Assembly (NCBI GenBank): GCA_020631355.1
Contig: JAHDHL010000010.1
Location: 62,001-126,000 of the forward strand
DNA length: 64,000 bases
Direction: 5' to 3'
From: Saprospiraceae bacterium
GTDB taxonomy: Bacteria > Bacteroidota > Bacteroidia > Chitinophagales > Saprospiraceae
Position numbers and translations under genes: made by a program. The notes under the pieces are model-generated. The model had not been told where the DNA came from. It saw only the letters and a program-made list of their open reading frames with translations, and did not search any database. Shown here one piece after another: positions 36,723 to 45,184 of the stretch. Position 1 is the stretch's first letter. Each line of letters starts with the position of its first letter.

Positions 36723-36915
36723 ACAATAAAGCGGTTAAAAAATCACTTCTTCAACCGCTTCATAAATTTGAACACCCTATGACCTAAAAACTAATTCAGA
36801 ACATTAGTCTGAATTATAACGCAATTTGCAAAATTAAATCTTATAATACAAGATTTGCCACGGAATATTTCGCAGCTCTCGCAAATATTAATGTTAAGCT
36901 AATGTAAACTGTAAT

Positions 36916-37659
36916 CTACCCGACGATTTTACCATAGTTATCAGCCACAGCATCCCAATTAATTACATTGAAGAAGTTCTGGACATAATCCCCTCTCTTA
37001 TTTTGGTAATTGAGGTAGTATGCATGTTCCCATACATCTATACCTAGTATGGGTGTACCATTTTGTTCCACAATATTTGTCATCAAGGGATTATCCTGAT
37101 TTGGAGTGGAACTGATGAATAGTTTCCCTGCATCATCCAAGGACAACCAAGCCCAGCCCGAGCCGAATCTAGTCTTTGCAGCAGAACTGAAAGTTTCCTT
37201 GAATCCGTCGAATGAACCAAATGTAGCATTGATAGCCTCTGATAGAGCGCCCGTTGGTGCTCCTCCCTTGTTGGGAGCTATGACATTCCAGAAAAGACTA
37301 TGATTGAAATGACCACCACCATTGTTCCTGACGGCCGTATCGTCTTCTGTCACAGTGGAAAGAATATCCAATAATTCTTTTCGTTCGAATGGTGTTTCCT
37401 TAATTGCAGCATTCAGTTTCTTGACATATCCTGCATGGTGTTTGCCATGGTGGATACCCATCGTTTCCTTATCAATATTAGGCTCCAATGCCTCCACAGG
37501 ATAAGCCAGATCAGGTAATCTGAAATCCCCTACTCTCACCTTAATGGGAACTTTCCCACCATCCGAATCCTTAGAAGAAGGATTACAGGCATAGAATGGA
37601 CTGAATGCCAGACCTGTTACTGTTATCGCTGAAACTTTCAAAAACTTTCTCTTATCCAT
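36916..37659 (-). CDS. Exported (lipoprotein) Fe/Mn superoxide dismutase
   Basis: A 247-residue protein with an unusual leader: [30 protein letters not shown] resembles a weak twin-arginine (Tat) motif and FYAC a lipobox (Cys25). The rest is a full Fe/Mn superoxide dismutase, converting superoxide to oxygen and peroxide. Metal ligands are visible in [23 protein letters not shown] and [11 protein letters not shown]. The leader implies a periplasmic or outer-membrane location instead of the usual cytoplasm. Metal type (Fe versus Mn) is not settled by sequence. The gene stands alone and converges with the lipoprotein gene at 36141. Confidence 0.93.
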   Translation of the reverse strand: MDKRKFLKVSAITVTGLAFSPFYACNPSSKDSDGGKVPIKVRVGDFRLPDLAYPVEALEPNIDKETMGIHHGKHHAGYVKKLNAAIKETPFERKELLDILSTVTEDDTAVRNNGGGHFNHSLFWNVIAPNKGGAPTGALSEAINATFGSFDGFKETFSSAAKTRFGSGWAWLSLDDAGKLFISSTPNQDNPLMTNIVEQNGTPILGIDVWEHAYYLNYQNKRGDYVQNFFNVINWDAVADNYGKIVG

Positions 37660-37807
37660 GTGTTGTGGTTTTCATATAAGAACTGCACACAATATAAAAG
37701 GTTTATTTAAAAAGAAAATAACGCCCCAAGCATTAATTACACTAGGCTTTGCATACATTCTGATATAATTCATATTTTACATGGGAAATGAGAATCCTTA
37801 GCGAAGC

Positions 37808-39619
37808 ATGGCCAAGAAAACAAAGAACAAAGAAAAGAATACCAAATCCAATTCATCAAAACCAAACCAGCTCTTTCAAGAATACTGGCCTGTTGCGTTG
37901 ATATTGGTACTTTCCTTTTTCATCTTCCAACCATCCATCCAGTATGACTTTGTTTTGGATGATGATTTGGTTCTGGCTAAGAATACATTTGTCACCAACG
38001 GAAAGATTGGTGATATCATGACTTCTTCATTCCATGAGGGATTCACAGGTAAACCTGACAAGAATTACAGACCCCTTTCCATGGTCGCATTTGCTTTGGA
38101 AACCCAATTCTTTGGTAAGGATAATAATGGCACCATCAACCCCCATGTTTATCACTTTTTCAATGTTTTATGGTTTGCCATTTCCTGTGGTTTGCTATTC
38201 TTATTGCTCAAGAGGTGTTTCCCCAAGGCCCATATGTGGTTGCCGCTTGGGATTACGCTATTGTTTGCCTGGCATCCTATCCATACGGAGGTAGTTGCCA
38301 ATGTGAAAGGGAGGGATGAGATATTTGTCTTCCTTGGATTGGTCAGTACCTTGTATACCTTACTCAGATATGATGAATCCGGTAACAAACAATGGTTGAT
38401 TGCCAGTCTTTTCACCTACTTTCTTGCTTGCCTTTCCAAGGAAAATGGACTACCCATCATAGGGCTTGTTCCATTCACACTCTATTTCTTTGGAAAACAT
38501 AACCATCAAAGTACGAAGCCAATCATTACAACAACAGCATTCTATCTGATTCCGATAGGAATATATTTTGCCATGCAAATGGCATTCACAGGTGACAATG
38601 GTGACATCCCCGGCCCGATAGATAACATTTTATACACAGAAGGGATAAGCTCATCAGAACGTTGGGCGACTCCTATCGGAATGATTGGTGAATATATCCA
38701 ACTTCTCATCTTGCCACTACAGTTGAGTTTTGATTACTCTGCCTATCAAATTGAATTGATGGATTGGGGAACTCCAAAAGTCCTCATCTCACTTTTGGCA
38801 ACAATAGGCCTGACTGGTCTGGCTATCTATTTATGTAAGAAGAAACATCCTATCGGATGGGCCATCCTTGAGATGATAATCATGTTTGCACTGGTGAGTA
38901 ATATCCTTTTCATTATTGGAACAACCATGGCTGAGCGCCTGATGTTTTCACCATCCCTAGGATATTGTTTCATTGTAGGTTATCTGTTGTATCAATTCTT
39001 ATATAAGAATGATAAAATCCAAGTTATCTATTATTTCGCATTAGGGGCGATTCTCGTATTTTATTATGTTCAGGTAACACAACACCTACCCAACTGGGAA
39101 AACAATCTGAAACTTCATCAATCAGGTATCGTTTCGGCACCCAATAGTGCTAGAACCAATTCTTTCTATGGCCACAGGCTGTACGAGGAACTGATGACGA
39201 CACAAGATCAGGCACAGAAGCAGAAGTTAGCACTGGAAGCCATCACTTATTTCGATAGGGCTACTGAGATTGTTCCTAGTTTCAGGGATGCCCATCACAA
39301 CAAGGCATTATGTTACGAAGCGATTGGCCAATATGACGAAGCCATCAAGCATTTTGACAAAGCCATTGCCATTGATCCTGATTACCAGTTATCCATATGT
39401 GGCAAGGGGTTAGCCTATCATAAGAAAGGTGATAATATGACTGCCCTCCAACTGATTCAGCAAGCCCATGATATCGCACCCAATAACGAAATCATCAAGA
39501 AGAATCTTATTTCCATTCTTTTTGCGATAAGGGATGTCTATAAGAACCAAGGAGACATCGAAACGGCAATTTATTATGACAAACAAGTTAAGGTATTACG
39601 GGGTGAACCCATTAATTAG
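37808..39619 (+). CDS. TMTC-like polytopic glycosyltransferase with TPR repeats
   Basis: A 603-residue protein with a Lys-rich cytoplasmic start, about 10-11 membrane helices (about 28-430) and C-terminal TPR repeats (about 460-600, for example AYHKKGDNMTALQLIQQAHDIAP). The features match the TMTC family of GT-C type O-mannosyltransferases: FVLDDDLVLAKN (conserved Asp loop), YRPLSMVAFALE, HPIHTEVVANVKGRDE and the later TTMAERLMFSPSLG. In animals TMTCs mannosylate secreted proteins. In bacteria a role in O-glycosylation of exported proteins is plausible, and Bacteroidota do glycosylate T9SS-type proteins. It overlaps the next gene's start. Confidence 0.8.
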   Translation: MAKKTKNKEKNTKSNSSKPNQLFQEYWPVALILVLSFFIFQPSIQYDFVLDDDLVLAKNTFVTNGKIGDIMTSSFHEGFTGKPDKNYRPLSMVAFALETQFFGKDNNGTINPHVYHFFNVLWFAISCGLLFLLLKRCFPKAHMWLPLGITLLFAWHPIHTEVVANVKGRDEIFVFLGLVSTLYTLLRYDESGNKQWLIASLFTYFLACLSKENGLPIIGLVPFTLYFFGKHNHQSTKPIITTTAFYLIPIGIYFAMQMAFTGDNGDIPGPIDNILYTEGISSSERWATPIGMIGEYIQLLILPLQLSFDYSAYQIELMDWGTPKVLISLLATIGLTGLAIYLCKKKHPIGWAILEMIIMFALVSNILFIIGTTMAERLMFSPSLGYCFIVGYLLYQFLYKNDKIQVIYYFALGAILVFYYVQVTQHLPNWENNLKLHQSGIVSAPNSARTNSFYGHRLYEELMTTQDQAQKQKLALEAITYFDRATEIVPSFRDAHHNKALCYEAIGQYDEAIKHFDKAIAIDPDYQLSICGKGLAYHKKGDNMTALQLIQQAHDIAPNNEIIKKNLISILFAIRDVYKNQGDIETAIYYDKQVKVLRGEPIN

Positions 39620-40316
39620 GATTTTCTTATGTTACATATTGTTCTCGTTCGTTGCTTGTGATCGTAGTAAGATTGCAGAACCCGATGCGCAACGGATGGA
39701 GCAAAAAGAAGATACTGCCGTAGTTGAAAATGTAGCGGTACCCATTGATACGATTCCCTTGAATTATGATCCCAGTCTATGGACCAATATCAGGGTTCTG
39801 CTTCCTGATGTGGATATGGATATTCGGTATGCGACAAGTAATAACTTTGTTGGAGAACCCATCTATGACTGTGGCGGATGCTTCCTCCGACCAAAGGTGG
39901 CAGTGGCTTTGGCAAAAGTACATCAGGACCTCATTGATGAGGGTTATGGAGGGATAAAAATTTTCGATTGTTACAGGCCTCGTCCATACCAGCAAAGATT
40001 ATGGGATAAGGTACCTGACCCTCGGTTTGTTAGCGATCCTAAGAAAGGTTCCATGCATACACGTGGGGCCGCTGTTGACCTGACAATAGTTGACACAGAT
40101 GGGAAAATCCTTAATATGGGTACGGATTTTGATTCTTTTGAAAGAGAATCCTATCACAACTATCCATTCAAAGACAGTACAATAACAGTGAACAGAAACT
40201 TGTTGAAGCGTGCCATGTACAAGAGAGGCTTCAAACATATCAGTACGGAGTGGTGGCACTATTCATACACCCTCAAAAACTATCCTTTATCGGATTGGGT
40301 TTGGGAATGTGACTAG
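39576..40316 (+). CDS. VanX-like D-Ala-D-Ala dipeptidase, lipoprotein
   Basis: About 246 residues from ATG 39576, overlapping the TMTC-like gene by 44 bases. A GTG at 39603 would give a cleaner lipoprotein signal (NPLIRIFLCYILFSFVAC). The catalytic domain (about 70-245) is a zinc LAS peptidase: SMHTRGAAVDL carries SxHxxGxAxD, and STEWWHY the ExWH zinc and base residues. DIRYATSNNFVGEPIYDC and KIFDCYRPRPYQQRLW are VanX hallmarks. It hydrolyses D-Ala-D-Ala. In glycopeptide resistance VanX is cytoplasmic; here the lipobox places it outside the cell membrane, so peptidoglycan recycling or nutrition is more likely. The next gene is a VanY-like enzyme. Confidence 0.85.
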   Translation: MTNKLRYYGVNPLIRIFLCYILFSFVACDRSKIAEPDAQRMEQKEDTAVVENVAVPIDTIPLNYDPSLWTNIRVLLPDVDMDIRYATSNNFVGEPIYDCGGCFLRPKVAVALAKVHQDLIDEGYGGIKIFDCYRPRPYQQRLWDKVPDPRFVSDPKKGSMHTRGAAVDLTIVDTDGKILNMGTDFDSFERESYHNYPFKDSTITVNRNLLKRAMYKRGFKHISTEWWHYSYTLKNYPLSDWVWECD

Positions 40317-40415
40317 CCAATATATTCATCTTTCCTTACGGAAAAATATGGTTATAATTCTTTGGCTATTACAATTATAAAAGGTATCATTGTATAACTA
40401 TATAACGAGATTACT

Positions 40416-41609
40416 TTGAGAACACATTTTGTCACATTATTGGTGATTGGTTTTATAACCTTTTTATCCCAGAGTTGTAATGAGGGAGGCAATACAACAT
40501 CTGAGGTGGTTAAGGAAATCAATTCAAAAGTATCTGACATAGAACCTATTGTCAGAAAGATTACCTATCGGCCAACCATCACAGTGTCCTCAGGACAAAG
40601 TAGTAATCTGAATCGTACGATTACTTCCTCCCTGAATCATTTCACCTCCCTTACCGTCGGCGTCTACGACCAGCAATATGCTGTTGTCATTAAGACGGAT
40701 GAGAGCAAGTCCAATACACAATTCGCTGCGGATTTCACTCCTATCCAAGAACAAGAATTCGGTGATGAGATTGTAGAGGATGAGGTAGTGGAGGAGACCA
40801 TAGCCGTTGAAGCACCAACTGCACCCAACCCTGAATTGTTGGTTGAGGAAGGCCCCGGAGTCGATCCTTTTGGTGATGGTGACGAACTAGCTGCCAAGGG
40901 ACCAGAATCAGCAGATGACAATTCAATTAATTTCAGCATAGCCAAAATTGATGCTGCCTATCTTCTAGGCAAATTCAATCCTGCCACACATGATGATTTC
41001 ACCAAGGTAAGTACCAAGCATGCAAGTAGAGCCGGTATGTATATCAGAAAGGATGTTTATACTGCATTCCTTAAAATGTATGAGGCAGCGCTTCAGGATG
41101 GTGTGGAATTGAAGATACTTTCTGCTACCAGAAGTTTCAGTGGGCAAAAGAGAATTTGGGAAGCAAAATGGACCGGAAAAAGAAAAGTGAGTGGGCAGGA
41201 TCTGTCACAAGCTATTCCATTCGGTGCCGATAGAGCCAAGAAGATACTTGAATACAGTGCCATGCCCGGTACATCCAGACATCATTGGGGAACAGACCTT
41301 GATCTTTGTGCATTGAACAATGCCTATTTCACATCAGGTAAGGGTAAGGAAATCTATGATTGGCTTGTTGCCAATGCTTATAAGTTCGGTTTCCACCAAC
41401 CTTATACCGGTAGGGATACAGGAAGGAACACAGGACATAATGAGGAGAAGTGGCACTGGTCGTATACTCCTATTTCCCAAGCTTTGACAAGGAAATACAC
41501 CGAGGTGTTGTCCAATGAAACCATTACGGGTTTCTTGGGACAGGAAACTGCTCCTGACATCCAAATCTTGGAGAATTATGTATTAGGTATCAATTCGGAC
41601 TGTAAGTAA
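40416..41609 (+). CDS. VanY-like D,D-carboxypeptidase, lipoprotein
   Basis: A 397-residue lipoprotein with TTG start 40416 and a lipobox LSQSC. A long low-complexity acidic linker (about 105-170: EIVEDEVVEETIAVEAP, VDPFGDGDE) precedes the M15/VanY catalytic domain (about 170-385). Its zinc site is SRHHWGTDLD (SxHxxGxDxD) and NEEKWHWSY (ExxWHW). SATRSFSGQKRIWEAKW is typical of VanY. It removes the terminal D-Ala from peptidoglycan stem peptides. Paired with the VanX-like gene, a combined role in trimming and recycling D-Ala is likely. The absence of vanH/vanA/vanR/vanS genes argues against a resistance cassette. Confidence 0.87.
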   Translation: MRTHFVTLLVIGFITFLSQSCNEGGNTTSEVVKEINSKVSDIEPIVRKITYRPTITVSSGQSSNLNRTITSSLNHFTSLTVGVYDQQYAVVIKTDESKSNTQFAADFTPIQEQEFGDEIVEDEVVEETIAVEAPTAPNPELLVEEGPGVDPFGDGDELAAKGPESADDNSINFSIAKIDAAYLLGKFNPATHDDFTKVSTKHASRAGMYIRKDVYTAFLKMYEAALQDGVELKILSATRSFSGQKRIWEAKWTGKRKVSGQDLSQAIPFGADRAKKILEYSAMPGTSRHHWGTDLDLCALNNAYFTSGKGKEIYDWLVANAYKFGFHQPYTGRDTGRNTGHNEEKWHWSYTPISQALTRKYTEVLSNETITGFLGQETAPDIQILENYVLGINSDCK

Positions 41610-41691
41610 GTTTCTGGATTCTGTTACCCACTTACACTACCATCTCTAATTTTACATCAAAAGCATATTGATTATCCGTATAAATTGGATT

Positions 41692-41699
41692 TATATTTG
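41692..41699 (+). promoter_or_regulatory. Promoter -7 element upstream of the LOG-family gene
   Basis: TATATTTG is a full TAnnTTTG match. TTG at 41668-41670 gives a 21-base spacer. The inferred start site is near 41706. It is followed by a terminator-like hairpin before the LOG gene. Confidence 0.6.
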
Positions 41700-41721
41700 T
41701 GATAATCATAATATTGTATAC

Positions 41722-41769
41722 ATGGAACCAATCGGTATTGGTTCCATATTCTTTTTTGAATTAATTTAA
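41722..41769 (+). promoter_or_regulatory. Leader with intrinsic-terminator hairpin and 15-codon reading frame
   Basis: TGGAACCAAT at 41723-41732 and its complement at 41737-41746 form a perfect 10-bp stem with a 4-base loop CGGT, followed by TATTCTTTTTT. That is a canonical intrinsic terminator. It lies between the promoter element at 41692 and the LOG gene start at 41781. A short frame ATG (41722) to TAA (41767-41769) encodes MEPIGIGSIFFFELI and spans the hairpin. It could be the terminator of the upstream VanY-like gene, an attenuator, or the end of a roughly 50-base RNA. Which applies is not settled. Confidence 0.6.
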
Positions 41770-41780
41770 ACGACACTTAT

Positions 41781-42497
41781 ATGAATGATGAAAATAATAT
41801 GACCCACACTTGGCAGGCTAAGGAATGGAACCAAATGAAAGGTGAGAATTCATGGACCATGTTCAAGGTCATCAGTGAATTCGTGGATGGTTTCGAAAGG
41901 CTGAATAAAATCGGTCCCTGTGTTTCCATTTTCGGCTCTGCAAGAACCAAACCCGACCATAAGTACTACCAATTGACAGTAGATGTTGCCAAGAAACTAA
42001 CCGATGAGGGGTACGGTATCATCACAGGAGGTGGTCCCGGAGTAATGGAAGCTGGTAATAAGGGAGCTTTCCTAAATAAGGCAACCTCAGTAGGATTGAA
42101 TATTGATTTACCATTCGAACAATTCAACAACAAGTATATTGATAGGGATAAGGTATTGAATTACAATTACTTCTTTATCAGAAAGGTCATGTTTGTGAAG
42201 TATGCCCAAGCTTTTGTGGTCATGCCGGGAGGTTTTGGTACACTGGATGAATTATTCGAGGTTCTAACGCTCATCCAAACCAATAAGATTACCAAGGTGC
42301 CTGTTATCCTTATGGGAACAGAATTCTGGGGAGGATTAAAGGATTGGATCGTAGATACGATGTTGAATAAGGAAAACAATATCAGTCCAGAAGATTTGGA
42401 CCTGATGCCTGTTACGGATGATATAGATGAAGTTGTGAAGTATATCGATGACTTCTACAAGGGTACGGAAGATCTGAAGCCCAACTACGAATTATAA
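41781..42497 (+). CDS. LOG-family Rossmann-fold protein (TIGR00730-type)
   Basis: A 238-residue protein of the lysine-decarboxylase-like/LOG family. It has CVSIFGSARTKPDHKYYQLTVDVA, YGIITGGGPGVMEAGNKGA, and the nucleotide-binding motif VVMPGGFGTLDELFE (PGGxGTxxE). Family members hydrolyse nucleoside 5'-monophosphates, releasing the base, for example cytokinin riboside monophosphates in plants and some bacteria. In bacteria the natural role is often unclear. It starts at ATG 41781, behind a hairpin leader, and ends just before a strong bidirectional terminator that also serves rplY. Confidence 0.9.
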   Translation: MNDENNMTHTWQAKEWNQMKGENSWTMFKVISEFVDGFERLNKIGPCVSIFGSARTKPDHKYYQLTVDVAKKLTDEGYGIITGGGPGVMEAGNKGAFLNKATSVGLNIDLPFEQFNNKYIDRDKVLNYNYFFIRKVMFVKYAQAFVVMPGGFGTLDELFEVLTLIQTNKITKVPVILMGTEFWGGLKDWIVDTMLNKENNISPEDLDLMPVTDDIDEVVKYIDDFYKGTEDLKPNYEL

Positions 42498-42538
42498 ATT
42501 CAAATCCTAATTCTGCTTCATCATGTATGAAGCATCAA

Positions 42539-42578
42539 AAAAGCCCTTACTGAAAATATCATATCAGTAAGGGCTTTT
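42539..42578. terminator. Bidirectional terminator between the LOG-family gene and rplY
   Basis: A perfect 15-bp stem (42539-42553 with 42564-42578, AAAAGCCCTTACTGA and its complement) with a 10-base loop. It is rich in G-C at the core and flanked by A-run and T-run. It serves two convergent genes. Confidence 0.93.
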
Positions 42579-42599
42579 GTATATCTAATGAGCAAAGGA

Positions 42600-43184
42600 T
42601 TATCCTTCGTTTGCAGCTTTCGCAGCAGCAGAACGCAATGCTCTTGGAATTTCAACTGAAGCAACTGGGTTAGCAAGAGGATTCATGATTTGAATGTTAT
42701 CCGCAACGTTAATGTCACGTACTCTTACTGATTGTCCCAATTCCAATGATGAGATATCTACAGTCAAATGATCGACGATATTCTCAGGAAGCGTCTTGAT
42801 ACGCACTTTTCTCATCTTTTGCTGAAGCTTACCACCTACCTTTACACCGGGTGATACACCGATACAACGTACAGGTATATCCAACTTAACAGGATGGCCA
42901 TCTACCAATCTCAAGAAGTCGATGTGCAACAAGTTATCTGTTACAGGGTGGAATTGTACATCCTTAAGGATACACTTGTGTGTGCTACCATCCACATTGA
43001 TTTCAACAATTTTGAAATCAGGAGTGTAGATCAATTCACGAACCTCAAGAGGATTAACAGTAAAAGAGGTATTATCACCTCCTCCATATATGATACATGG
43101 AACCTGACCGTTAGCTCTATTTGATTTAGCGTCCTTAGTTCCTACGCTAGCTCTAGGTGTTCCATTGATTACATGAGTTTCCAT
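42600..43184 (-). CDS. rplY: 50S ribosomal protein L25/general stress protein Ctc
   Basis: A 194-residue L25 of the long (Ctc) form: an N-terminal L25 domain binding 5S rRNA (NRANGQVPCIIYGGG, PLEVRELIYTP) followed by a C-terminal beta domain (GVSPGVKVGGKLQQKMRKVRIK, LPENIVDHLTVDIS). It is translated from ATG 43184. It lies 184 bases downstream of prs, a gene order common in bacteria. It has its own -7 promoter element. The C-terminal tail RSAAAKAANEG is Ala-rich. Confidence 0.95.
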   Translation of the reverse strand: METHVINGTPRASVGTKDAKSNRANGQVPCIIYGGGDNTSFTVNPLEVRELIYTPDFKIVEINVDGSTHKCILKDVQFHPVTDNLLHIDFLRLVDGHPVKLDIPVRCIGVSPGVKVGGKLQQKMRKVRIKTLPENIVDHLTVDISSLELGQSVRVRDINVADNIQIMNPLANPVASVEIPRALRSAAAKAANEG

Positions 43185-43229
43185 ATCGAATGAATTATGC
43201 TAAATTTAATGCTTTTTACAAACGGAATG

Positions 43230-43237
43230 CAAAGATA
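43230..43237 (-). promoter_or_regulatory. Minus-strand -7 promoter element for rplY
   Basis: The plus-strand CAAAGATA is TATCTTTG on the minus strand, a full TAnnTTTG match, 45 bases upstream of the rplY ATG. It shows that rplY can be transcribed independently of prs. Confidence 0.6.
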
Positions 43238-43368
43238 GCCTTTTTAATGTAAATTCCCATAACCTTGTATCAGAATTTTACACAATCTATCCAAACGGGA
43301 CTACAAATAGCCCCAACAACCGAATTCCCTGGATAGGATTCCCCTACCCTTTTAAGATTTAATAGGTC

Positions 43369-44304
43369 TTATTCCCAGAACAAACTGGAAATAGACTTAT
43401 TATCGTGTGTATTTCGTATTGCCCGAGCAAACAACTTGGCCGTTGATAAAACCTTGATTTTATCTAGTTTTTTCTTCAACGGAATCGTGTCGGTTACAAT
43501 CAATTCCTCCAAGACGGATTTTTCAATATTATCATAGGCATTACCGGAAAGTACGGGATGGGTACAAATGGCCCTAACGGATTTGGCACCCTTAGTTTTC
43601 AATAGCTTGGCAGCCCTACAAAGGGTTCCTGCAGTATCGGCCATGTCATCCACAAGGATTACATCACACTTGTCCACCTCTCCGATAACAGTCATTTCCG
43701 CTACCTCATTGGCACGTTTCCTATACTTATCACAGATGACCAAAGGACGTTCGAAGTACTTGGCATATTTCCGGGCTCGCTTTACGCCTCCCACATCCGG
43801 AGCTGCAAATACGGTATTGGACAAATCCATCTTCTTCAAATGAGGCATGAAGATATAATCAGACTTCAAGTGATCCACTGGAATATCGAAGAAGCCCTGC
43901 AACTGGTCGGCATGGAAATCAAGGGTCATGACCCTATCCGCACCGGCGGCCTGAAGAATATTGGCTTTCAACTTGGAAGCAATGGATACCCTAGGCTTAT
44001 CCTTTCTATCCTGTCTTGCATAACCAAAATATGGAATCACAGCCGTGATATATTTGGCTGAAGCCCGCTTGGCAGCATCAATCATGAGTAATAATTCCCA
44101 AAGATTATCTGCAGGCGTGAATGTGGATTGGATAAAGAACACATAGGCTCCCCTTACCGATTCCTGAATCACAGGAGACATTTCGCCATCACTGAAACGA
44201 TTCAGTTCCAAATCCCCCAATGGTTCATTATAATAATCAGCTATCTTCTCTGCTAGGTACCTGGACTCTGTTCCCGTGAATAGCTTTACCTCCTGAAGTA
44301 ACAT
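43369..44304 (-). CDS. prs: Ribose-phosphate pyrophosphokinase
   Basis: A 311-residue PRPP synthetase, which makes phosphoribosyl pyrophosphate from ribose-5-phosphate and ATP for nucleotide and histidine synthesis. Seen are KLFTGTESRYLAEKIADYY, DGEMSPVIQESVRG, YFGYARQDRKDKPR (flexible ATP-binding loop region), DFHADQLQGFF, and the PRPP loop VILVDDMADTAGTLC. The length fits class I enzymes. It is translated from ATG 44304 and followed by rplY. Confidence 0.97.
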   Translation of the reverse strand: MLLQEVKLFTGTESRYLAEKIADYYNEPLGDLELNRFSDGEMSPVIQESVRGAYVFFIQSTFTPADNLWELLLMIDAAKRASAKYITAVIPYFGYARQDRKDKPRVSIASKLKANILQAAGADRVMTLDFHADQLQGFFDIPVDHLKSDYIFMPHLKKMDLSNTVFAAPDVGGVKRARKYAKYFERPLVICDKYRKRANEVAEMTVIGEVDKCDVILVDDMADTAGTLCRAAKLLKTKGAKSVRAICTHPVLSGNAYDNIEKSVLEELIVTDTIPLKKKLDKIKVLSTAKLFARAIRNTHDNKSISSLFWE

Positions 44305-44356
44305 AGTAGTTGTGGTTTAATTCAAATGCCGTAGCACCGAGTATTTTAACGATGCG

Positions 44357-44364
44357 CAAAGGTA
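44357..44364 (-). promoter_or_regulatory. Minus-strand -7 promoter element for prs
   Basis: The plus-strand CAAAGGTA reads TACCTTTG on the minus strand, a full match to TAnnTTTG, about 53 bases upstream of the prs start. Confidence 0.6.
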
Positions 44365-44433
44365 AATCAAATGTAAAAGAATCATGACAGGAACCTTATT
44401 TCTTTTACACAAATTCCTAACATCATTCCATAC

Positions 44434-45057
44434 TTAAATCAAACCGAACCAAATCGCTGCAAAACCACAAATCGCATGGGCAATGGATACGGCCCAGAAG
44501 TTCCTCTTATAGTAGTATAGACTTGTCCATACCAAGCCCATCCATAAAGAGGCAAAATATATAATCCAGTCGAAATAAATGACATGTAACCACGCAAAAT
44601 TCAAGGTTACAATCATTACCTTGAGTACATTAGGCATCCATTCCAACCTATCTAATTCGGCCACTGGTACAGCCCTGTAAACATACTCCTGTACCGGGCC
44701 TGAAATGAATAGATACATGATATAGAACCAATAACTTTCAGGCGCATTCAGACTCCTGACATATCCTTGGTTAATCATGATTATGGCCAGAGCGGTCATA
44801 CTCCCGGAAATTCCTACTTGAAGAAGCAATGCCTTAGGGAAATGATTCCAAACCAACCCCAAATCCTTGGAAGTAAACTTCATGCTCACAGAATAAAATA
44901 TCACCCATATAATAGTTGGTGCCATGATGTGATATCGATATTCGTAATCGACCCATCCTATGAAAATGAGCAGGGGAGGTATGATATAGCCCGCAAAGAA
45001 TAGGAATAAATTCAAATAGGGCCATTCCCTATGATATATGGATTCTAAGAATGTCAA
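44434..45057 (-). CDS. CPBP-family intramembrane protease-like protein
   Basis: A 207-residue integral membrane protein with about six helices. The CPBP/Abi motifs are present in modified form. Motif 1 is GPVQEYVYR (Q123-E124-x3-R128), so the first Glu of the EExxxR pair is Gln. Motif 2 is FAWLH (H158). Motif 3 is AVSIAHAICG (H194). The family (Rce1-like) includes CAAX-type proteases and bacterial proteins of unclear function. The Glu-to-Gln change may lower activity but is seen in some homologues. A promoter element lies 21 bases upstream. It is divergent from a T9SS esterase gene. Confidence 0.75.
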   Translation of the reverse strand: MTFLESIYHREWPYLNLFLFFAGYIIPPLLIFIGWVDYEYRYHIMAPTIIWVIFYSVSMKFTSKDLGLVWNHFPKALLLQVGISGSMTALAIIMINQGYVRSLNAPESYWFYIMYLFISGPVQEYVYRAVPVAELDRLEWMPNVLKVMIVTLNFAWLHVIYFDWIIYFASLWMGLVWTSLYYYKRNFWAVSIAHAICGFAAIWFGLI

Positions 45058-45077
45058 GGATTAAAGTTGATTCGAAA

Positions 45078-45085
45078 CAAATATA
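45078..45085 (-). promoter_or_regulatory. Minus-strand -7 promoter element for the CPBP gene
   Basis: The plus-strand CAAATATA is TATATTTG on the minus strand, a full TAnnTTTG match, 20 bases upstream of the CPBP start codon. Confidence 0.55.
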
Positions 45086-45184
45086 ATTCTACATCCAAAA
45101 ACGAAATAAAGTACAATATTGTAGCTCTTTCACATCAAAAGAAAATCGAATATTTATCTTTACCCTATAAACAAGCTAATTCAT

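Noticed and set aside
36729-36760. Hairpin AAGCGGTT/AACCGCTT as a terminator between the lipoprotein and superoxide dismutase genes
   Set aside because: The stem is 8 bp with a 16-base loop, and no T-tract follows on either strand.
39576-41609. A vancomycin-resistance (van) cassette
   Set aside because: The VanX- and VanY-like genes are both lipoproteins and no VanH, VanA/B ligase or VanRS genes are near. Wall recycling is a better reading.
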